DNA of 64,000 bases from Protula sp. h YS-2021 (taxonomy: Eukaryota; Annelida; Polychaeta; Sabellida; Serpulidae). A program made the translations under genes and the position numbers. How positions within the stretch are numbered: position 1 is the first letter of the stretch; the number at the start of each line of letters is the position of its first letter. The stretch spans positions 12,865,556-12,929,555 of the forward strand of contig OX457027.1 in NCBI GenBank assembly GCA_949752745.1. The letters are read 5' to 3'. Below the pieces are notes generated by a model, which saw only the letters and a list, made by a program, of their open reading frames with translations, ran no database searches and was not told the DNA's origin. This document shows, piece by piece, positions 50,592 to 63,858 of the stretch.

Positions 50592-51721
50592 ATGGCTTAC
50601 TGGGCGAAAATTGAAGGCGCGGTGCGTCATGGATACCTACTGTATTTATTGACATTATTTATCCTACTACCCAAAAATTTTGGATTCGACATCGATATTT
50701 CTGATATGAATAAACCTGGTGATATTCTGTTCAATGCTTCCATGGGATCTAATTGGGAATACGGTTTTTCTTATCACTCAAAACAAGAGTTTATTACCGT
50801 TGACAGTTTTACTGGATTAGTCTTTGTGAAGAAAACTCCACTGTGCAACAAACTGCTTCAGAACCCATTTCGAGTAAATGTAATAGCCGTTCAAAACGTG
50901 TTGGGTTCATCAGTAAACATTCCCCTTTTCATTCATGTTCATGGCAAGTATTGTTTGCCAAATTTTAAGCATAAACGCAGAAAATTATCACAGAGTTTTC
51001 TACAGTTCCCGAAGAAAGACACAGTTGTTATTAGGTCAACTTTAAGTAAAAATTATGGGTTATGTGTGGAAAAAAATACACAGATTCTCTGTTTGACTAA
51101 TTTCCTTCCAATAAGTTATGTTAGCAAATACGAACTTAAATATGTTTCAAACGATAGCACATATTTCCACCTGGATAAACAGAGTGGAATATTGTCGACA
51201 AAAAGTAGTTTTTGTTTTCGGTCAAACAGTTATATGTTTCATGTTTACGTTGAGTCGTCTATCCATGCAACTGTACCGTTGCGAGTTAATCTCCAGTTGG
51301 ACCAGTCATTTTGGAAAGTAACTGATTCGAAGCCACGAAGTCGATTGCGGAGAGCAGTTAATACAAAACCGGAATTTCCGCGGACTCTTTATGTCTTAAG
51401 CGCCCTTGAAGAACAGGGCGCAGGATATGTGGTTGACACAATAACGGCATCTGATCCAGACTCTGGTGAAGATGGTTCTTTAACTTACTACTTGGTGGCG
51501 ACTGGGGATGTTAGAAGTCAGGATATGTTTGCGATTGATCCGTTATCTGGACAAATAACCACGACAAAGCAACTCGATAGGGAGAGCATCAGTGAACATT
51601 ATTTTGTGCTTTATGCGGAAGATCAGGCAAGCCCACCTAAAACCGCACATGCAAATATTCGAATAATAGTGGATGATATCAATGACCATTCGCCGGAATT
51701 TGAGAGTGATGTTTACTCAAG
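50592..51721 (+). CDS. CELSR: CELSR/Flamingo-type cadherin, exon 1
   Basis: ATG 50592 has a strong Kozak context (GCCATGG). Residues 13-32 are hydrophobic (HGYLLYLLTLFILLPKNFGF), a signal peptide. A non-repeat N-terminal region of about 230 residues follows, ending at a furin-like RSRLRR site near residue 253. The first cadherin repeat then spans to DDINDHSPEFE. CELSR proteins are seven-pass adhesion GPCRs of planar cell polarity at the plasma membrane. The family has nine cadherin repeats, EGF and LamG domains, then seven helices; only the cadherin part is in the window. The exon ends at AG|GTAAAA (51721) in phase 2. The assignment rests on the repeat number and the exon 5 segment. Confidence 0.85.
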
Positions 51722-51945
51722 GTAAAACTAACATACATGTTGGCCTCTATTGTAAAATGAAAAGTTTAAGATGCTGCAAATACGTAAGTCGTTTTTTCTT
51801 AACAGTTGCTGTGAATTGATTTGTTAAATTGACAAAAATGCGTTTAGCCAAAAAAAATAAAAAAACTGCGAAATTCACGTCAGAAATGTTTTCATGATTT
51901 CTTTTAGTGCCAGTTGCTCATAGTTAAAGTTCTTGTGTATTTTAG

Positions 51946-52055
51946 AGATATTCCAGAGAGTATGAGCACTGGTCGAACGGTATTGACTGTGAGAGCGGTA
52001 GACGGCGATGATGGGGTCAATGCGGAGATCATTTACACTCTTCTGAATCCCTCAG
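51946..52055 (+). CDS. CELSR: CELSR exon 2 (start of cadherin repeat 2)
   Basis: Acceptor TGTATTTTAG ends at 51945. The first base completes an Arg codon with exon 1. It encodes DIPESMSTGRTVLTVRAVDG and on to NPSG. It ends at CTCAG|GCAAGT, a GC donor. Joining to exon 3 keeps the frame. Confidence 0.85.
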
Positions 52056-52877
52056 GCAAGTACTTCTTGAACCTAGACTATATTTCCAGTTTGCCGTTCG
52101 CATATTTCGGAACCTAGTTGTATACGAAATAAGGTGCCACAGTTGTGATCGGAGGTAGTGTTTTTAAAGGGTCTAGGACACTACCCCCCCTCCTCTCGAG
52201 ACAATCCTCGCGGTCAACCCCCCCCCCCCCCCCCCTCGACATATTTTTTGGTATGATTACCTACTCCGGCGGCGTTAAATGGCCAAAGCTACTTAACACT
52301 GGCGACTCCAGTAAGCCGTTAACTCTTAATAGCATCTCCTCCGGGGGGCTACGTGTAACCCGATAATCCACGCGATATGACAATGGAGTATATGAATAGA
52401 GAAAAAGATAAGAAAACATCGAAAATATCTTGAAAAAATCGGGGGGAATTGTTTGGGGGGGGGGTAGCCCAGGGGAATCATCCCGGTGTGAAAGTCCTGT
52501 TCCCCGTTTTCAAAGAAAGTAATGCTCACCGAATTATTTGGTGGACTTACAGTAAACGGAACTTCTATCTAAAGAACTGGTTTTTTATTCAAAGATATAG
52601 CGGCCTGAATTATTTTTGTATTTTATTTCCTGCTCTTGTGACATTATGACGGAGGTCGTGATGGAATTTTGTGGTAATGGTCATTCCCTCCCCAAAAGAG
52701 ATTAAACATTCAGGTGTGGGGATGTTTTAAAAAGAAATTGAACAACTTACACAGCGTCATTGTTCTGACACGAGATTCCATGTTTTTAACATAAACAAGT
52801 GATGGACAGTGGACTCAGTTATTGTCAGTTGTTTCGTGTTTTGAGATTAATTCCAGGCACGTTTCTTTACATTTTAG
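52056..52877 (+). other. CELSR intron 2 with a GC-AG boundary
   Basis: It starts GCAAGTACTT and ends CATTTTAG. The exon side matches the CAG|GCAAGT consensus of GC-AG introns. A C-run and G-run occur at 52218-52235 and 52453-52464. No other gene is seen. Confidence 0.85.
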
Positions 52878-53026
52878 GAGTTAATTCGGCATTTAGAATT
52901 GAGTCGGACTTGGGCAGTATTGTGACAAGGTCGGAGCTTGACCGGGAGGTGGTCGATTTCTACACGCTTCGCATTCAGGCTGCTGATAAGGCATCTATTG
53001 GTGAAAGGAGGACAGCCACTGCAACG
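52878..53026 (+). CDS. CELSR: CELSR exon 3 (middle of cadherin repeat 2)
   Basis: Acceptor ends at TTTTAG (52877). It encodes VNSAFRIESDLGSIVTRSEL then DREVVDFYTLRIQAADKA. The donor is ACG|GTAAAT in phase 0. It contains the LDRE calcium-binding motif. Confidence 0.9.
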
Positions 53027-53230
53027 GTAAATTTTGTTTCATGTTTTTCATACGCAGTCGCATTTGGTTGCACTTCTTTCTCATGCAGTTCTCATCTGTC
53101 TGTAAATGTAATTCCGGTGAATTTATTGCTCTCTGTTAATTGAATAATTTCGAATTACTTAACGTGCTGTCGGGATAACGTTTTGTTTGTCAGAGCATAG
53201 AATTTAGTCAAGGCAGTCTCCATTTTTCAG

Positions 53231-55397
53231 GTTGAAATTTCAATTCTCGATGAAAACGATAACAACCCACAGTTCTCAAAGAGCTCCTACACATTCAACG
53301 TGTCCGAGGACATTGACCCGAGTGGCCATCCCGTGATTGCGGAAATACATGCAACTGATGCCGACGCGGAGTCCAACAGTATTATTCGCTATAGCATTAT
53401 TGGCGGTAACAATGATGGGATATTTGCTATCGACGCCATTAACGGCCAGCTGTCGCTTCTAGCGCCAGTAGATTTCGAGAGGAATCCAACTGGATTTCGC
53501 CTCAACGTGAGAGCTAAAGACGGCGGTTCACCGCCTAAAAGTAACACCACCAATGTATTGATACGCCTCATTGATGTCAATGACAACGCGCCAAGGTTCT
53601 ACACATCTCAGTACCACGAGGAAGTGTCGGAGGACGTCACTGTCGGTCATAATATCATCACTGTGAACGCGCACGACCCCGATTATGGTGAGAACAGTCG
53701 CCTGTCGTTCATCCTGGAAGAAGCTCCCGATGATATGCCCATCCAGATCGACAGCACCACGGGACAGATTACGACCAAAGATCGGTTAGATCGCGAGGTG
53801 GAATCGAGTTATAATTTCAAGGTCGTTGCTTTCGATCACGGGGTGCCACCTTTGAGTGCTACGGCGGCTGTGGAAATCACAGTGCGTGACATCAACGACA
53901 ACAGCCCCGTGTTTACGCCCGATGTATACCACGTGGTTGTGTCGGAGGAGGAGAGCCCAGGCACGCCAGTCGTCAACGTCATCGCGTCGGATGCCGACGA
54001 GGGTGAGCGCCTGGCGTATGCCATCACCGCTGGAAACACGAATAACGCCTTCAATATCATCAGCCAAATGGGCACGGGTCTCATCACGGTAGGCCGGATG
54101 CTCAACTTCAAGGAACAGAGCAAGTACATCTTGACCGTCACGGCCACTGATTCTGGCGGGAGACTGGACACGGCCACTATCTTTATCAACGTCTCCGATG
54201 CGAACACGTTCCGACCGGTTTTCCAGAACGCACCGTATCACGTGCGCGTGGACGAGGATGCGCCAGTTGGCACGACGATCGTCACGATCCTGGCACGTGA
54301 CGATGACGTGGGCATGAACGCACAGATTGTCTACAGCATGGACAACTCCGATGTCTTTTCCATCAATCCCACTACCGGAGAGATTACCATCAAGCAGGCC
54401 CTGGATCGCGAGACTGACGCTGGATACACGCTAAGCGTCACTGCCACGGACCAAGGACGTCCCCCGCAAAGCGACACTACTGAAGTGGCTATAGACGTAC
54501 GCGATGTCAATGATAATTACCCAGAGTTCAGTTCGCAGGCCTACAGCGGTCAGATTCGCGAAGATGCCTTAGAAGGCCAAAGTGTCCTGACTATCTATGC
54601 TACGGATAATGACGCCGGCCTTAATGGCAACGTGCGCTATACGTTCGAAGGTGGGAACAACGGAGGTGGTGATTTTAAGCTGGATCCAACCAGCGGCATT
54701 TTGCGCACAAACAAGGCTCTTGATCGCGAGCGGGTCGCTAATTACGCACTGATCGCGTACGCCGTCGATCGCGGCACACCCGCCAAATCGTCATCAGTGG
54801 CCATCAACATTGACGTACAGGACATCAACGACAACGCGCCACAGTTCGAGACGAGTCGTCTGCACGTGTACATTGCAGAGAATAGCCCGATCGGCTCGAC
54901 GGTAGAGAACGTACGCGCCACCGACCCGGACGCGGGCGCCAACGCGGAAATCACGTACAGCATCGTGGGCGGCGCGGACGCCGGTGCCTTCTCCTTACTG
55001 CAGCGCCAAGGTGACCAGGTGGCTATCGTAACCACCATGGTGGAGTTAGATTACGAAGGGGCGAAGAAGGAGTACGAGATAGAACTCCGCGCTGCGTCCA
55101 AACACCTGTTTTCCGACATCACCATCATTGTGCATGTGCAAGACCGCAACGATAACGCGCCTGTTATGAAAGATTTCACCATAATGGTGAATAATTTTGA
55201 GAATCATTTCCCGGCAGGAAGTATTGGAAAGATACCCGCCTTCGATCCCGATGTGGACGATAACCTGAGGTATAATATCCTATCAGGGAATAGTGCCAAT
55301 TTGCTGCATTTGGATAACGATGAGGGATTTTTGCAGCTGGATTCACGACTGAACTCGGATGTCCCTTACAACGGCACGATGCGAGTTTCCGTTTCAG
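53231..55397 (+). CDS. CELSR: CELSR exon 4 (end of cadherin repeat 2 through repeat 9)
   Basis: A single 2167-bp exon of 722 codons plus one base. It begins after ATTTTTCAG and opens with VEISILDENDNNPQF, the end of repeat 2. The following linkers are DVNDNAPRF, DINDNSPVF, DANTFRPVF (degenerate), DVNDNYPEF, DINDNAPQF and DRNDNAPVM, giving repeats 3-8. A last repeat beginning FTIMVNNFENHFPAGS makes nine, the CELSR number. Each has LDRE-type and DxD calcium ligands. The fifth linker has lost DxNDN, so that junction may not bind calcium fully. GC content and CpG are higher here than in the surrounding sequence. The donor CAG|GTTTGT is in phase 1. Confidence 0.92.
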
Positions 55398-58300
55398 GTT
55401 TGTATGAATTGTCCGTTTGCCGAGAAAAATGATCCGATTAAATCGTTATTTAATTTTGAAGTCCTGTTTGATAAGATTTGGCGATATTTCTTTACGAATG
55501 CATGTCTACTATTTCGGCTACGTTTTGATTTTCTTATCAGCAGCCAACATTACCTCCAGTGAAAATGATTTGCAAAGCAAAACTATTATAAGTTGGTTAT
55601 TTTGATTTCCCAGCACCGGAAGTTCCGTGTACGAGAAGAAGGTTTTGTTTTTATTTCGCAGCCTTTTGACTTCAATGTACTTGAATTCCATATTGTTGGT
55701 GCCTGAAATGCGCTAACAGAGCGTTGTTATGATTCTTAGTATGTCTACAGTTTATTGGTCATTGGGAGTGAAGTTTTTTTTTCGTCCCTCGTTGGCTTTT
55801 TCTGTCATGGCAAAAAAGAGTGCATAGGTTGATGTAGTCGTTTCTCGCGGTTTTATATTTTTGCTTTGATATGAGTTGTTGACTTTGTATCTGTGATTGC
55901 ATGAACTTTTCAACTAAAAAAAAGAAAAAAAAAGAAAGCAAAGCCAGCAAGCCGATCCGTGACTTTCGTAAATGTCCTTGCCTTTATCCCATCAACGTTC
56001 AATTGTGGCGGGACTGTGAAACAATGGTTAGAATATTAGGGATGTTTGGTGGGAAGGGTGTGTGTGTTGGGTGGGAGTGGGGGGGGGGGGGGATGATGAA
56101 GTTATTTGTGGCTGCTGTCTACTTGATGCCATGTCCACTGAATTGCTGTGATTACGCGGAAATGCCTCCCGAACGAACTTAATACATGTTTGTGGAAAAA
56201 ATTGGTTAATATTCGTGAAAACAAAAACAGAGTCTGATTGTATTATTTATTCGGGTGAAAACGCGCAGAAGAAAATGCTTGTGAAGGAGAAAATTGTATT
56301 AGAACAAGGGTACTTGGGCTGTGGGCCAGAAGAGTAATCACCTGGCTATACTGGCTGAACTGCTTCGAGTATCTCTTTTTTTATACCCCGGACTCGAATT
56401 AAACAAAGATAAAGTGTTTTCGATGATAAGGGCTTTTGTTCTTTTTGTGAGTACGTTATCATTCTTGAGCTGTACGCGTTATCTCGTGTATTTCTTGCGT
56501 TCACAGTGGATAAGTGCTCCAGCGTGCGGCTATGCACTTGACTATCAATCCTCCCCCTCCTCCCCCCTCAACTCCCCCTCCTCACGATATCGATTGGGCT
56601 GGATAGAGACTACAGTCAGGCATCACTCTACGATGGACCACGAATCCATGCGTTCTGCGACCCCGTTCTTTATATGCCGTATTTTTGGGGCGGATAGCTG
56701 GAGCTAGACTGTGATTGGCTAGTTTATGTGTGTGTGAGACCCGGTGACACTTGTAACTGATCAAAGAGCAAGCACAAGGGAGTGAGTACCATCGAGACGT
56801 GAAGCACTGCTTCACCAGATGAACTCTGACACCGACACGTTCAAGGACGTCGAAATGTCGTAGGTCTTGATCGCACCTGATCGGTATTTTCGTCGCGTCA
56901 TATGACGATATCACTGATATCACATGCGGGTCAACATTTCGTAGTTTCTTCTTGTTTTCTGTCCAAATATGCACAAAGAAGATGAGATCTTTTGAAGTAC
57001 GCTGGGGTTGTGAGTAAAGTGTTTGAAATGAAATTAGTTAATTAGCTGGCACATTTAATTGTCAAATCACATTTATATTGAGAAGATTTAAGATCAAAGA
57101 CGGTTGTGTTTGTGTGACCGACCGCAGAGTTCTTCAGTTCTAAAATAACTGCTGTTGCCTTGTCGGTTTCTCCAAGCATGATACGGGCAGACTTTATCCA
57201 ACATAAAGAGGGGCTTCATGAGACGAAAAACCCCCTTGTTTGCGGGATTGTCTGAAGACAAACCCAAAATGCTTCTAAGTTCGAAGCAAATTGTTTCACA
57301 TTTTTATTTCGTCTTTAAACTGGGCTTCAAATTAATTCAGTTATACTGTACATTGTTGAAATTTCAATCCTGTCTTATGGAAGAAATGCATTTTGGGAAA
57401 AAATAGATAACATAATATCACAACCACTGCCTCTCAAAGTATAATTTACATACATGCGCATTGAGATTTGAAAGCACGATAAGAAAGCAAGCCATATGCT
57501 TATTTAGGTGCAGGAGAGCTTTTCAGTTTAAAGTGGAATGTCTAGAACAGTTACATTTAGTCAATGCAGCTAACCACTTTACTGGCCCTTTTTTTGTTAG
57601 GGCCGCGTATCTATGGGGACTTGAATGTCAATTTTCACAGAAGCATAGCTTTGACGTATTCTTTCAATGACCTTGCAGGTTAGATTTTCAGGGGCAAGTG
57701 CGGCTCGTAATACTGGCCTTGTTCTTCTACAGCGTGCGAAACAAAGGGTTGTTGTATTTAAAAGTCGTTTCATGGTTGTTGAGCTAAATCAGTCAGGACA
57801 GATCACTTTCAGTTTAAATTCTGTAGCATTCTACATGTTTCACTTGCAATATTCTTCGTTTCGGAAACTGTAGGACGTATAACCTAGCTTGTCTTTATCA
57901 TTTTTAATTCAGGCAAATTTTTCAAGTCCATGTTCTGTGCAAAGCTGTTCGCTTCTTGTTCTTGAGTTGAAATTCGATCGCTTTCAGATATATTAGAATA
58001 CGTCACATTCGCCATATATATGATTTTACACAGGCTGCGGTTCCACAGTGCGTTTTGTTGAAATGTGTCGTAAAATCGGATCTGACGTGTTTAATTCCAA
58101 ACACAAAGAATTGAGCACAGTTTTAGAAATTAATTTGTGTTCTTTAATGTAATTTATTATGTTCTCAGGAACTAAAACACCTGTAAACATTTGCACTGCT
58201 TTGACAGCTAAGCTCTGATGGACGGTGTCACAGGATTAAGCACTTTCCCTTGTTAAACTGAGTCGATACCTGAAGGGTTTGAGAAGTGTGGTCGTAAACT

Positions 58301-58500
58301 GATTTGCTTGGAAAACAAAGGCCGTATCTCACCCCTAGAAGGGCTCATTGTTTTCCACGTTCATCACGGTTTATAGACTGCAATTTGTGTTTACGTGTAT
58401 GAACGGTCTCTGGCAAAACAACACCTTGAAAGTATAGCCAACCGTTTTACATAAACGAGCTATGTTTTATTTCCTGGGATATACGGCAACCGTGTGACAC

Positions 58501-59130
58501 CGGGTGTAGGACATTTGACCAACCGAAATTTGACCAACCGAAATTTGACCAACTGAAATTTGACCAACCGCAATTTGACCAACCTCTTAATGAAAAAACG
58601 GACATTTGACCAACTTCATAATTTATTGTTTTTCGTACCACTTATCAGTAAAACATTAGCAATCACAAATGTTCCGACAAAAGCAACATTTAAACAGTTA
58701 TAACACTACAAGTAAAAGTACTGTCCAAATGTACCGGGATGGTAGTAATCTCTTATCCTCGCAAAACTTCACATAAACCACGTACCTGAGATGACACTAA
58801 AGCTTCCACCAGATCTGGGTTTGTTTGTATAACGCCTTGTATAACGCCAGATTACGGAGATTAACGGGGCACGTGGAACTCAGCCTTATGACACTCAGTG
58901 ACAGAGAGGGGATTCGCACATCTCTTTGATGCGAATGAGCACTTCTTTGAAATAACTTTATCTTACGAAACCTCGAACTCCTAGATTACAAGGTTATGTA
59001 TATCTAAAACTGAAAGTTGGTCAAATGTCAGTTTTTCCATTAAGCGGTTGGTCAAATTGCAGTTGGTCAAATTTCTGTTGGTCAAATTGTGGTTGGTCAA
59101 ATTGCGGTTGGTCAAATTGTATGTACCCCG
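58501..59130. mobile_element. MITE-like element with tandem-repeat inverted termini and TGACAC duplication
   Basis: The left end CGGGTGTAGGACATTTGACC and the right end (reverse complement) CGGGGTACATACAATTTGAC are alike. Each is followed inward by four or five units of TTTGACCAACCGAAA type. The flanks TGACAC at 58495-58500 and 59131-59136 are identical. There is no coding content. Length is 630 bp. It is a non-autonomous element moved by an unknown transposase. Confidence 0.8.
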
Positions 59131-60227
59131 TGACACCACAGGCAGTTACCTGCTTAAAGCGTGCTGCCCTAACTAAACCCCTTCTACCCACCTCGGAGGC
59201 TCATGTGCACTAATAAGCGTACCCTATGAAATGCCTTGTTTAAACAAAGGCGTCTCCAAGTGCATTCAGTGAACACAGTCTGAATGACACACATTTTAAA
59301 TAGAAAAAAACAAACAAAACTTTTAAAACATCAAAAAAATAAAAAATCGTGATTTTTTACGTTGATTTAAATCATGATTTAAATGAACTGATTTAAATCA
59401 TACCAGCCCTGCCGTGTGTGGGAGGTTAAATTTTATTTGCTTTGTAATTTGCTGTGAAAGAGTTTAAATTCATAGTGGTATTACATATTTATTCACCTCA
59501 ATTTGTTTGCTGTCGTCCCGGACTGTTTTATAACAACGGTTGACATTTTCACCTTTCTTTACGATTTTGTGAAGTATTTTATGAGATTATCCCAGGGCTC
59601 AAAGCGCAAGTTTTGCACAATATTATCTGTCAAGCATTCATGAATAATTCATCGTAGTCAAATTTTCTCTGCATTGAAGGAAAAATGGGCACGCTTGTAA
59701 TCGAAACCTTTGATGTTTGATATTATTGCAAGCTCTGTTAAGACAACCACAGACGTTTCAACCGAAGATCACCCTCTGTTGAAATCAAGTAGCGTATTCA
59801 TGTCTGTGAGATCCGAATTGTTGATAAATGTATGGTTGTCTCTAATCAAGATGTTATGGGGTGGGGGGGGGGGGTGAATTCCGACTCTTTAAAACCGGGG
59901 TGGGTTTTCGACAGTAACAGATTTCAATGGTGCGTAATGAAATAATATTGTGATAATACTATTTTTGGCGTTGAAGGGGAGGTGGGCGTGGGGATTTTGT
60001 GTAATGCTGAGTGAAAATTGCTTCCTGTAATGGTTCAGAGGGCGATGCTCACCGACGAGTCATTTAGTCCTCGCTGGGGCGTGGGGGTAATAAACACTTG
60101 CAGCAAAGGGCTTGGCGCTCTGCAGTAAAAGATTTATGCGGCCCGTTAACGGTCTTCACAAGGTTGCCGATGTCAATCCATAAGCACCGTGACTCATGCT
60201 AGGGCTTTGGCAAGAAATGAACGGTGT

Positions 60228-60229
60228 GC

Positions 60230-60326
<97 letters not shown>
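60228..60326. repeat. (AG)n microsatellite
   Basis: About 50 AG dinucleotides with a few ACAG interruptions. Arg-Glu and Leu-Ser reading frames here are artefacts. Confidence 0.98.
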
Positions 60327-60328
<2 letters not shown>

Positions 60329-62187
60329 ACTTGGACGCGGAGAAATAGATTTATGTGTTTGGCAGTGAGGGACGTTTGTCTGAGATGCACTCACTCGTTG
60401 GTATAAAACAGCTAACCTCTGCAGGGATCTGTCTATTATGTAAAAACAAAGCGCATGGATTTTTGTAGAGTAGTTTCCTACTAATGAGTGCCATTTACGC
60501 GGAATCCCTAGTGGGTCTGCAGAACAAAAATGTCTAGTACACAACAGACCGTAGAGGTTGGCTGTTGGGCAACAGCGTACTCGCTGGTATCAACTGGTGC
60601 ATAAGCTGCATTTTAATAATTTTGATGTCGTTTTTTTTTTCGGATCAGCGAAGATGAAGCTGGAGATGAATGCCATGTGCTGTTTATGTTTTTCCGTGGT
60701 CGGAAGTGATTTACATACATTTATGGAGGGGCTCGGCAAATAGTCACCCCTTCTTTGTCTGTTGATATTGACTTTTTCTTCCCAGTCACGCAAAGAGGTA
60801 AAAAAGAGGCCGTGTGTCTCAGCAGCCATTTTGATTTCCTGAGCCCGGAAGGGCAGCGAAGCGTTAAATAGGGCAATACTTCAGAACGTCATTGGCCATA
60901 ACTGATGACGTAATTTGTTACTGGTTATTAAAGACATGTCCAAGACGTTGAAAATAGCATGTTGCAATGTGGACATCGGTAGCAATAGAGTTTTCTGCCA
61001 CTGTTCTAGCTGGCCTCTGAATGTAAATGCGGCATTCTGTCTGTGTAGATCGTGTTACGGTAATAACATTACTGAACACTGAAGCAGTGATCGGGATTGG
61101 CGGAAGGGGGAGGGGACGTGGTAGGGGTGGGGGTGGGGGGTGGGCGCAAAGTCTACCAGAACTGATTGTAAGTTAATCCTGTGCAATTCTCCTGTCGTTC
61201 ACCTCGCCTCGGCGCCAGCGTGACACAGCATTATAAGTGAATATTATGTCGGGCCGCGTGGTAGAAAATGATTGATTTTTGGAGGTTTTTAGCTGCTGAA
61301 CCAATATAACATTTGGTTCTCATTTAAGTGTAATGAGGCGAAGTATTAACTTGGGTAAACGTCCTTTGTGCAGCCAACCTCCCCCCGCCCCGTCCCTCCC
61401 ACCTCCCCCAACCCTTCCAACCTTCAGTTGTATCTAGCTAAGTGTCTATCTGTTTTTCAATTAACCCATTTTGTTCCACTGTTTTTTTTTCACAATTTAA
61501 ATGCCTGCCATGGTCGTGTATTTTTTGTAGTTTTTCCTTTATAAGGTAATAAAGAGGACACAAGGTTTTGTTAAATGATATCCCTCGAAGCAGAGTAACC
61601 GAGAATATCAATTTCAGTGAACTCCAGTTTTATATATCAGATTAAAACATTTATTTCAACGAAGGTGATCAGTGAAAATGATCTTTAGCTTGCCTCAGGC
61701 TAGAAACACGAACTGGTGTTTTAAATTAAAATTGACATGATATTGTAGCGGTATTGTTTTGCCTGTTGCGCTTTCTATAAATTTTGTGCATGCGCAAGGC
61801 TTGCAACCGCTTGACATCAATTTAATTATAATTTCATTGCTCCGACGGGAGCAGAGATTTACGTTATTATATGCCTCATAAACGAAGGCAAAATAAATAA
61901 ATAAATAAATAAAAATAAAAAAACGACACGGTTTGCTCCTTGTTGTATATGAGCTGGAAAGTTTTAGACTCTGTGTTATTTGAGAGTGATGTCTGTGCTG
62001 TAAAGGCCATTCTCGATAGTTCGAGAAGCCTAAAATGTTTAGCCTGCCTCGGACAGAACTCGTTATTTGTGATCTGATACCATGCACTTCGTTATCGCGA
62101 ATTCCCTGTACTTTTTTCGGGGATTAGTGGTTTTTTGTATGTGTGCGAATGAGGTGGAATGAATTCCAACAGTTTCTTTTCGCCATT

Positions 62188-62189
<2 letters not shown>

Positions 62190-62219
<30 letters not shown>

Positions 62220-62234
62220 GGGTGGGGGGGGGGG
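62190..62234. repeat. Poly-T followed by poly-G tract
   Basis: About 29 T bases followed by GGGGTGGGGGGGGGG. Low complexity. Confidence 0.95.
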
Positions 62235-62726
62235 CAGTTACAGATCGTGCAGATCATTTTCAGTGTGGAGTTTTGCAGCGTGGCCTTTTAAGAATCGACA
62301 TTGGCAGCTGGAGAAATTTGACGCACAATCTGTGTGTATTTGGTTGGAAATGTCAAATTTTGACCTTTACTGAAAAAAATATTTAGGTTAACGCCATGAC
62401 AGATTGGGGGAGTTTTAGCGAATTGATCACTCTCTTAGTTTGACAGCAGTTTTGCCATATTGACAAATACAGATTGTAACTGAGATGGTATGTTTTGGCG
62501 TTGTACGTGGTTTTCTGTGGTACTTGCTGTGCCTGTGTGGCAGTGAGCAGGAGGGAATGCATGACGAGTGGGTTTTCTAATTTAAAAGTTCGGCGCTAAA
62601 CATGTTGGGTTCTCATTAACGCCTGATATTTAAAATAAAAGATCAGACTTTTCGCGACGATGTATGTGTCGAACTGGTGGCGTAAGACAGCCAGGGTTCG
62701 CGCTGGGTTCTCAGGAAAGTGAGTCA

Positions 62727-63055
62727 AAACAGGAAAGTGTGACTCAGTTGGGTCCAGAAAGACTCGGTGGGTTCCGAAAAAGTGAGTCATTTCGTAAAAA
62801 AAAAAAATGCCCAAAAAGTGGACAAAAACCCCGCCAACGCGAACCCTGTACAGCTTTGCGGTTCCAAGGGAAGTTTGGTGCAAAATTTACGAAACAGGAA
62901 AGTGTGACTCAGTTGGGTCCAGAAAAACTCGGTGGGTTCCGAAAAAGTGAGTCATTTCGTAAAAAAAAATGCCCAAAAAGTGGACAAAAACCCCGCCAAC
63001 GCGAACCCTGTACAGCTTTGTGGTTTCAAGGAAAGTTTGGTGCAAAATTTACGAT
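62727..63055. repeat. Tandem duplication of about 165 bp
   Basis: Two adjacent copies start AACAGGAAAGTGTGACTCAG (62727 and 62894) and end GGTGCAAAATTTACGA. They differ by a few substitutions and A-run length. GTGACTCAG and GTGAGTCA resemble AP-1 sites, four in total. Confidence 0.9.
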
Positions 63056-63858
63056 TTCAAGTTACGGTTTCTCATTGCTAACATAAACTGCATTTATTTT
63101 GTGTGCTGTTGAAAGGAACAGTTGTGAATTCCTTAAATATATTTGAACAGTGGTGCACTTGTGGAGAGAAGGAAGCAGGTCAGATTCAAAGCACTTGAAC
63201 TGAACCTTTGCTTTTTGTGCAAAGAATGTTTCTTCTGGGAAGGAGGTGGGGGGAGAGATCATTGTTTTGACTATGTCCGGAATTCAGGCTCGGAAGATGA
63301 GCATGTGTGGCCAAAAACTGGGTCTGGATCATCTATCTGGATTCTTGTCCACGAGGCCTGAAATCTGGACATGTTTTTTTTGAAGTTTACACTTTCTAAA
63401 TTTTCTTTGTTGTGCTCTGTGTTTCGTCCGAGTCCATTGCGTTTGATTGTTCTTATTTTGTTTACATAATGGAGCGCAACGCTTGGTGTGTTGAAAGGAA
63501 ACTGGCATGATGGTGATTGTGTCCTGATTACAAGTAAATGCTCAAATCCTGGAGAATGATTGAGCGCAAAGAAAAAAAAACAAATAGGTCACGCCTTGCT
63601 AGGAAGTGCCATTCAAGAAATGATTTTCTGCTTAATAGATTTTAGTAACGGTGCGAAAAAAGATGATATGAAACTGAGTGATTTGTCTGTAGATTTTTGC
63701 CAATTGGTTTGTTCCATGTTTTATTTTATTGCCAACTCAGAAAACGCATTATTTACATGAAATATTTGCCGTTGTTCATAACAAAATGGTATTGATATTT
63801 TTATCTGCGAAATAAGATTGGTAAAAACATGAATGAAAAGTGATTTGTCCTTGTCTAG

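Larger units (their letters stand above)
55398..63858 (+). other. CELSR intron 4 (8.46 kb)
   Basis: From GTTTGT to TTGTCTAG. It holds a MITE (58501-59130), an (AG)n tract (60228-60326), a tandem duplication (62727-63055), poly-T/G tracts (62190-62234) and G-rich segments (56079-56093, 59862-59872, 61106-61145). Reading frames listed by a simple scan show no conserved domain. No nested gene is supported. Confidence 0.75.

Noticed and set aside
60194..60544. Leu-Ser and Arg-Glu repeat proteins
   Set aside because: They are translations of the (AG)n microsatellite.
62664..63086. 140-residue frame with two similar halves
   Set aside because: The repeat comes from a tandem DNA duplication inside an intron; no known domain or splice context supports a protein.
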